Shown: positions 8,261 through 12,597 of the stretch, one piece after another
How positions within the stretch are numbered: position 1 is the first letter of the stretch
Layout: each line of letters begins with the position of its first letter
Assembly: GCA_900642245.1 (NCBI GenBank)
Contig: CAAAJI010000393.1
Coordinates: forward strand, 40,937 to 53,533
Length of the DNA stretch: 12,597 nucleotides
Source: Fragilaria radians
Taxonomy: Eukaryota > Bacillariophyta > Fragilariophyceae > Fragilariales > Fragilariaceae
Direction: 5' to 3'
Position numbers and translations under genes: made by a program
Notes under the pieces: generated by a model
Told to the model about the DNA's origin: nothing
Databases searched by the model: none
Seen by the model: the letters and a program-made list of their open reading frames with translations, nothing else

Positions 8261-9723
8261 CAAAACACCAGGTGTTGCCGGTTTTTCATTTTTGTAATGA
8301 TGTGGCTCTAGGAAAAACTTCTAAACAGAATATGAGGATGGTTCGCAAACTATGTATGAACGCAAATTTTTATCTGAAACCTACTTGACATTGAGATCAT
8401 TTGATTATTCTATTTTCAAATCATATGAGGTCTGCTTACTACGTATTTCCCTCGATTTAGCATAATAGAGCCTTTTGATCAAAAACCACTTACAGAAAAA
8501 GGTAAATTTGTAATTGATAATCGAATCTTAGTTTGCATATTCGGAATCTCGTTTGGTAGATTGCTTACACCACACTAATATTTCCAAATAGACTTCATTC
8601 AAAAAACACCACTAGAATCTTTGAATGTTTGCTTTTCTTTCCGGCTATACTTACAAGGATTTGGTGTATGGATTTTAAATCTGTGGAAATGTGCAGCTAC
8701 TCCACATTTGTAAGGATTTGGAAACACGTTTCTTATAATTCTTTATCCATTGCTCTTAGTACAGTCCTTTGTGAAAAGGTATTGGTTAAGTAAATTAGCG
8801 GTGAGGACTTTCGGACCAATTTCTAATCATTGAAGCTGCTTAGTAAATTCTTGAGTTAAAAGCCATTAGTAAATAAAGAAAGTTAAGCAGTCTTCTTCAT
8901 CAACAGTAACTGCCGGTTTGCATCTTTACTTAGGGTGCATTAATCAGTCTTTACTTCATCCATTAATCAAGGATGGCAAAATCGCTTAAAAATGTATTTG
9001 AAAGTAAGCTTTTGCTCCCTGTAGACTGGAATTCATGATAGTTATTGGTCTTCCTAATTGGCAAAGAGTTTAGCACTAGAATGGCAGCAATGAAGTTTTG
9101 TGATTCAAAATATTACGATGATTACTCTGAATTTTAGCCACAGATTTAACTTCACTTCACACATCCAACAACAACATTATGATAACTTAGAAAGTATGCA
9201 GATTTGCTAAAAAGCATTGTGAAAACTGCTTTGTTAATCTTATTTTGATGATAATTTACACGTCATCAGATTCTCTTTGAGCTCCTTATCTGATTACATG
9301 TATGTATACTGCCTTTGCTATAGGGGCGTATTTCAAGTATTCAAGACTATTCTAAAGATTTTATCCTGTTCTCTGCAACACTTTGTTTTTCAGGTTTTCA
9401 ATTTTGTGGTTCTTAATTGGCTGTGCTACTGTGTTCAATGCTACTTTCATTAAAGAATAGACTTTACTTTATTCTATCAAATGACAAACAAATAATCTAA
9501 ATATTGCTCATTTGAAGTTGGATGAATTGATGAGACATAGCATCTATGTTATGGTCCTTAATTCATTTAATTAAGTTTGCCGCTTAAGTATGCAGCGTGA
9601 CTACATGAGAAAACTTAAAAACCAGGACGCGCTTGACTTTCAAGCCACTGAATTCTAAGGATTATGATTAGCAGGAAGTGCAATTTTTACAGAATTAGAA
9701 TCGCTTCGTCGATTCACTCTTCG
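8261..9723. other. Long spacer, nothing recognised
   Basis: About 1.4 kb of AT-rich DNA with stops in all frames. I could not follow the plus-strand copia relic past about 8260, nor find RNA genes, tandem repeats or a conserved protein fragment. It may be more strongly decayed transposon sequence or simple intergenic DNA. Confidence 0.4.
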
Positions 9724-9729
9724 TTTATT
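9724..9729 (-). terminator. Putative poly(A) signal of the Cys-rich gene
   Basis: AATAAA on the minus strand, about 17 bases beyond the stop codon of the gene at 9746-10120. The close spacing supports that gene being transcribed from the minus strand, but a hexamer alone is weak evidence. Confidence 0.45.
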
Positions 9730-9745
9730 CCTTAGGAGACACCCT

Positions 9746-10120
9746 TCATCGAATCATTTGAATATTACCGATTGGGACACAGCATCCACAATATGGATAC
9801 ACAGTTAGACCCAAGACGGAAACTGCAAGAGGGACTTCCTTGTTACAAGGAAGAGCTGCGGATAACACCAGCCAACATGCTTGGGCTTGAACATGGCAGA
9901 TTGAAAAATCGTCACAGTCGAAGGATGGACCACAGCAACAACAGGGAAGACATGGTGCACCAGACTTGCAGCAAAATTCACAATTGATGCAACAAACTCC
10001 AATCTTCCCTGAGCATCCAAGGCACGCGCATTCGTTGAGGCACCCACAATTCATGCAACAAAGGGCACAACATAAGACTACGTTATCGGCATTGACAGAA
10101 CCATGACTACACAGGCACAT
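9746..10120 (-). CDS. Small very cysteine-rich protein of unknown function
   Basis: A complete 124-residue frame with 28 cysteines (about 23%). Residues 1-75 are dominated by CC and CxC/CxxC clusters (LCCALCCMNCGC, CCINCEFCC, PCLPCCCCGP). Residues about 76-124 are less Cys-dense and partly hydrophobic (ACWLVLSAALPC, EVPLAVSVLGLTVYPYCGCC). There is no signal peptide and no clear transmembrane segment apart from the hydrophobic C-terminal half. An in-frame TGA lies seven codons upstream of the ATG, so the frame is closed unless a 5' exon is spliced on. The Cys density suggests metal binding or heavy lipid modification/disulfide bonding, but no catalytic or family signature was recognised with certainty. 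The general layout (Cys clusters followed by an A-LP-x-EVP...YP...GCC tail) looks like an established protist family rather than random translation. Antisense frames are shadows. Confidence 0.75.
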   Translation of the reverse strand: MCLCSHGSVNADNVVLCCALCCMNCGCLNECACLGCSGKIGVCCINCEFCCKSGAPCLPCCCCGPSFDCDDFSICHVQAQACWLVLSAALPCNKEVPLAVSVLGLTVYPYCGCCVPIGNIQMIR

Positions 10121-10810
10121 AGGGATGCAATGATTCTTTCAATGATCGGCGATTTAAAAATTATATGATCCTCAAGTTATACATGGCATATTTTATTTCC
10201 ATGTTTCAAGAATGTGTGCACCTTGCTTCAGCTAACGTTATCGCTGAAATCACGTGTATAATATGAGCCCACGTTGAACCTGTAAGTAGCATCTTAAACC
10301 CTTTTTTCCCTCCATTTTGTGTTGAAGATTTTTAAAGTTGCATATTCCAAAAAGCGTTAATTTCAAACATCACTAAGAACGAGGTGACAATTTTACTCGT
10401 TTCCAGGACTAAGATAAAAAGTTTAATTTTAAGACTTTTGCAAAGCAATCTATTAATCGGCTTATGATTTTGATAAGGTAATTTCTTAAAATGATTCTCC
10501 TCAAGATCTGTTAAATGATTCTTGAAGCTTCAAAATGAATTCAATACATTTTATTTTATTTACTATTCTTGAAGTTGCAGCATTGCATAGTCACTTCATT
10601 TGGTTACTATATCTACATGTAATGGATGTCAATTTGTGCTCCTGGTTATGACTTAGGATCTCTAGTTTATCATTAATTCTGAGCAGAAAATTCTTTGTTA
10701 GGGCTGATGAGAACACCTATTCACCAAGACGATTAGAGACGAATTCAGAATGCCAGTATCATGCCAATTTTTCTTATTATAGTGACACACACTTGGATAT
10801 GCTCGTTTGA
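10121..10810. other. Intergenic spacer between two minus-strand genes
   Basis: 690 bases of AT-rich DNA holding the 3' flank of the synergin-like gene and the upstream region of the Cys-rich gene. AATAAG occurs on the minus strand about 35 bases past the synergin-like stop and could serve in 3'-end formation. Nothing else was recognised. Confidence 0.4.
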
Positions 10811-12597
10811 TTAAGGGGATCTAGATGATATTCGATTTGACCATAAATTGGCAGCGCATGCCATGAAAGACTTTCCTTCCCAGATTACCTCGTTCTTTGT
10901 GCTGTCAACACTTACCACTGGTTGAAGTGTCAAATGACAAACTGAGCTTTCCTCCCATTCCATGGCACATTTTCGAATGTCTTGCACAGTTTCGAGATCA
11001 AAGGTAACGGATATATCCAATGCTTTAGCAGCATCAACAATTAACTGCCACAAACTCTCCACTTCAATTGCCCTCCGTACAATGTCAAGGGATCCCCAAA
11101 CTGTCAACGAATTCTCATTGGCGATCGAGATATTGGGGTGCAAACAAAGGAGATCACCAATTGAAGCAATGATACTTCGAACAACACGAATACATTCAGC
11201 GAGACCCAAGATCATGGTGTTGAGAGTATCCAATACTTCTCTCAAGCTATCAGAGTGCAACTCTTTGGCTTTGGTAAGAATTAATGTCCCATTCTTCAAG
11301 TCATCGCTTACAACTGTAAGCATTGAGTTCCAGTCGGAGCATGCAAGATTGGAGCAACTACTTGAAAGTAATGAGGCAATTCGAAAGCACCTCTGTGCTC
11401 GTTTCAACAGAAAATCTGATGATTTTTCCATATCATATTCTGAGCCACTAGAAGCTAGGTTATTGTTAAAGTAGGTCACAATTGATATTCCTGAAAACAA
11501 ACCTGATAGAATGAGCCCATCGAGTCGATCCTTTATTTCCTGCAAATGCTTCGGACCTTCATGTGCACCATGTTCGAAAGGCTTGGACTCTTGGAATGAG
11601 TCCCAATCTTCAATATTTTCATCTTTTTCGTTCGAACGAACCAGAAACTCGGCATTGATGTTATCCTTGGGAAATGCGTCGAAATTGGCGCCGAATTCAA
11701 GATTTGATGCAATAGGTACTGAGCAATCTTGAAAATCAGCAAATGAGGTATCGATTGTAGGATGCTCATCAATGGAAGCATGTAAAGGAGGACTTTCAGG
11801 TTTTTCAACATGTTCAAAATCTCCCCAATCATCGATGTCGTCACTTAATGAATTAGGGTTTACCAGGTTATTGTCGTCCTTAGACTCAAAGGTATTTTGG
11901 TTATCTGTAAAGAGCGAAAAATGATCAGTTGGAGTTTCATCTACTTCTTGCTGAGGTGCAAAGCCAGTGAAATCACCAAATTCAGATTCATCTTCGTGGT
12001 TGGTGTTCGATATGTTTTCATTAGGCAAAAATGATTCGCCACGAGCCATAGAGTTTAAAGCCGATATGTTGAATTCTCCATCATTAGATTCAATCAAATT
12101 TTGAAGATTTGCACCTACGTGGGAATATTGCACATCAGCATTGATGCTATAATTAGTATCAATAGGCGTCACAGAGGAATCGAAACCATAATTCAAAGCG
12201 CCTTCCTCGGTTACGACTGCTATATTCTGATAGGTAAAGTTATTTAATGGCTCTGGATCTACGTGCAATCCTTGAAAATCAAAAGCCGTTGAGTTAAACT
12301 CAATTGTATAATTCTCGATTGATTTGGAATCATCGTTCATGGGTTTCATAGGAGGAGGAGAGAATGTTCCATCGAAAAATTGTAGCGGATTTGCACCTAC
12401 GTGGGAATATCGCACATCGGCATCGATGCTATAATCAGTATCAATAGGCGTCACAGAGGAATCGAAACCATAATTCAAAGCGCCTTCCTCGGTTACGACT
12501 GCTATATTCTGATAGGTAAAGTTATTTAATGGCTCAGGATCTACGTGCAATCCTTGAAAATCAAAAGCCGTTGAGTTAAACTCAATTGTATAATTTT
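10811..12597 (-). CDS. Gamma-synergin/aftiphilin-like clathrin adaptor accessory protein (N-terminus beyond right edge)
   Basis: The frame is open from the right edge to a TAA at 10813-10811 (594 codons seen); no true start is inside the window. The N-terminal part is acidic and low-complexity with a 94-residue tandem repeat. It then carries acidic-phenylalanine motifs: EFGDF (11983-11969), DDWGDF (11833-11816), SFADF (11746-11732) and EDWDSF (11611-11594). Such (D/E)-F/W-x-D-F motifs are known to bind the AP-1 gamma-ear and GGA GAE domains in synergin and aftiphilin. The last ~240 residues are helical and predicted globular, ending with VCHLTLQP, EVIWEGKSF and CAANLWSNRIS, which resembles the Cys-containing C-terminal block of synergin-like proteins. 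I therefore infer a cytosolic trans-Golgi/endosomal clathrin-coat role. The family call is from memory of motifs, not a search. No introns are needed in the visible part. Confidence 0.6.
   Translation of the reverse strand, partial: NYTIEFNSTAFDFQGLHVDPEPLNNFTYQNIAVVTEEGALNYGFDSSVTPIDTDYSIDADVRYSHVGANPLQFFDGTFSPPPMKPMNDDSKSIENYTIEFNSTAFDFQGLHVDPEPLNNFTYQNIAVVTEEGALNYGFDSSVTPIDTNYSINADVQYSHVGANLQNLIESNDGEFNISALNSMARGESFLPNENISNTNHEDESEFGDFTGFAPQQEVDETPTDHFSLFTDNQNTFESKDDNNLVNPNSLSDDIDDWGDFEHVEKPESPPLHASIDEHPTIDTSFADFQDCSVPIASNLEFGANFDAFPKDNINAEFLVRSNEKDENIEDWDSFQESKPFEHGAHEGPKHLQEIKDRLDGLILSGLFSGISIVTYFNNNLASSGSEYDMEKSSDFLLKRAQRCFRIASLLSSSCSNLACSDWNSMLTVVSDDLKNGTLILTKAKELHSDSLREVLDTLNTMILGLAECIRVVRSIIASIGDLLCLHPNISIANENSLTVWGSLDIVRRAIEVESLWQLIVDAAKALDISVTFDLETVQDIRKCAMEWEESSVCHLTLQPVVSVDSTKNEVIWEGKSFMACAANLWSNRISSRSP
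12106..12315 (-). repeat. Tandem coding repeat, inner copy (period 282 bases)
   Basis: About 210 bases match 12388-12597 with about 6 differences (roughly 97% identity). The period is 282 bases, exactly 94 codons, so the frame is kept. It encodes NYTIEFNSTAF through YSHVGAN. The match stops abruptly after GAN in the protein. Confidence 0.9.
12388..12597 (-). repeat. Tandem coding repeat, outer copy running off the right edge
   Basis: This is the second copy of the 94-codon unit. A spacer of about 24 codons (PLQFFDGTFSPPP...) separates it from the inner copy. Compared with the inner copy there are three amino-acid changes (Arg/Gln and two Asp/Asn) and two silent ones. The repeat reaches the last base of the window, so further copies may exist outside. 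Confidence 0.9.

Noticed and set aside
6029..9622. 16-base direct repeat GAGAAAACTTAAAAAC near 6029 and 9607
   Set aside because: AT-rich and isolated, with no extended similarity around it; most simply chance.
10962..11844. Three short frames overlapping the synergin-like gene on either strand
   Set aside because: Shadows of a long, motif-supported coding frame.

Overview
The window looks like nuclear DNA from a eukaryote, most probably a stramenopile alga and specifically a diatom. Three things point there: secreted proteins with long Pro-Thr-Lys/Arg tracts (units like RKPTKVP), Ty1/copia-type retrotransposon relics of the kind common in diatom genomes, and AT-rich, gene-sparse spacers with intron-free genes. 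This is inference from gene content; no rRNA, tRNA or organelle marker was seen.

Layout. The left part (1-5290) carries three members of one secreted protein family. Copy A (minus strand, 490 to beyond the left edge) and copy B (plus, 1213-2274) are divergent around a 722-base spacer. Copy C (minus, 5290-4610) faces B tail to tail. Each has a signal peptide and a variable PT-rich tract. B and C end in a well conserved domain with eight cysteines. Between B and C lies a decayed copia relic on the minus strand (about 3050-4400), with integrase and reverse transcriptase pieces broken by stops, frameshifts and deletions.

The middle (about 5300-9740) has no intact gene. It holds a second decayed copia relic on the plus strand (about 6090-8260). 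This one is interrupted by a 552-base AT-rich block (7260-7811) that starts TG, ends CA and is flanked by GAGATG on both sides, so it may be a nested solo LTR. I recognise nothing in the rest of the middle.

The right part holds two minus-strand genes: a 124-residue protein that is 23% cysteine (10120-9746), and a long gene entering from the right edge (12597-10811). The latter resembles gamma-synergin/aftiphilin clathrin-adaptor partners, with several acidic-phenylalanine motifs and a Cys-containing C-terminal block. Its N-terminal part contains a 94-codon tandem repeat about 97% identical at the DNA level, continuing to the window edge.

No operon-like relation joins these genes. The only clear functional grouping is the cluster of PT-rich/Cys-domain secreted paralogues, probably extracellular or cell-wall proteins of unknown function.
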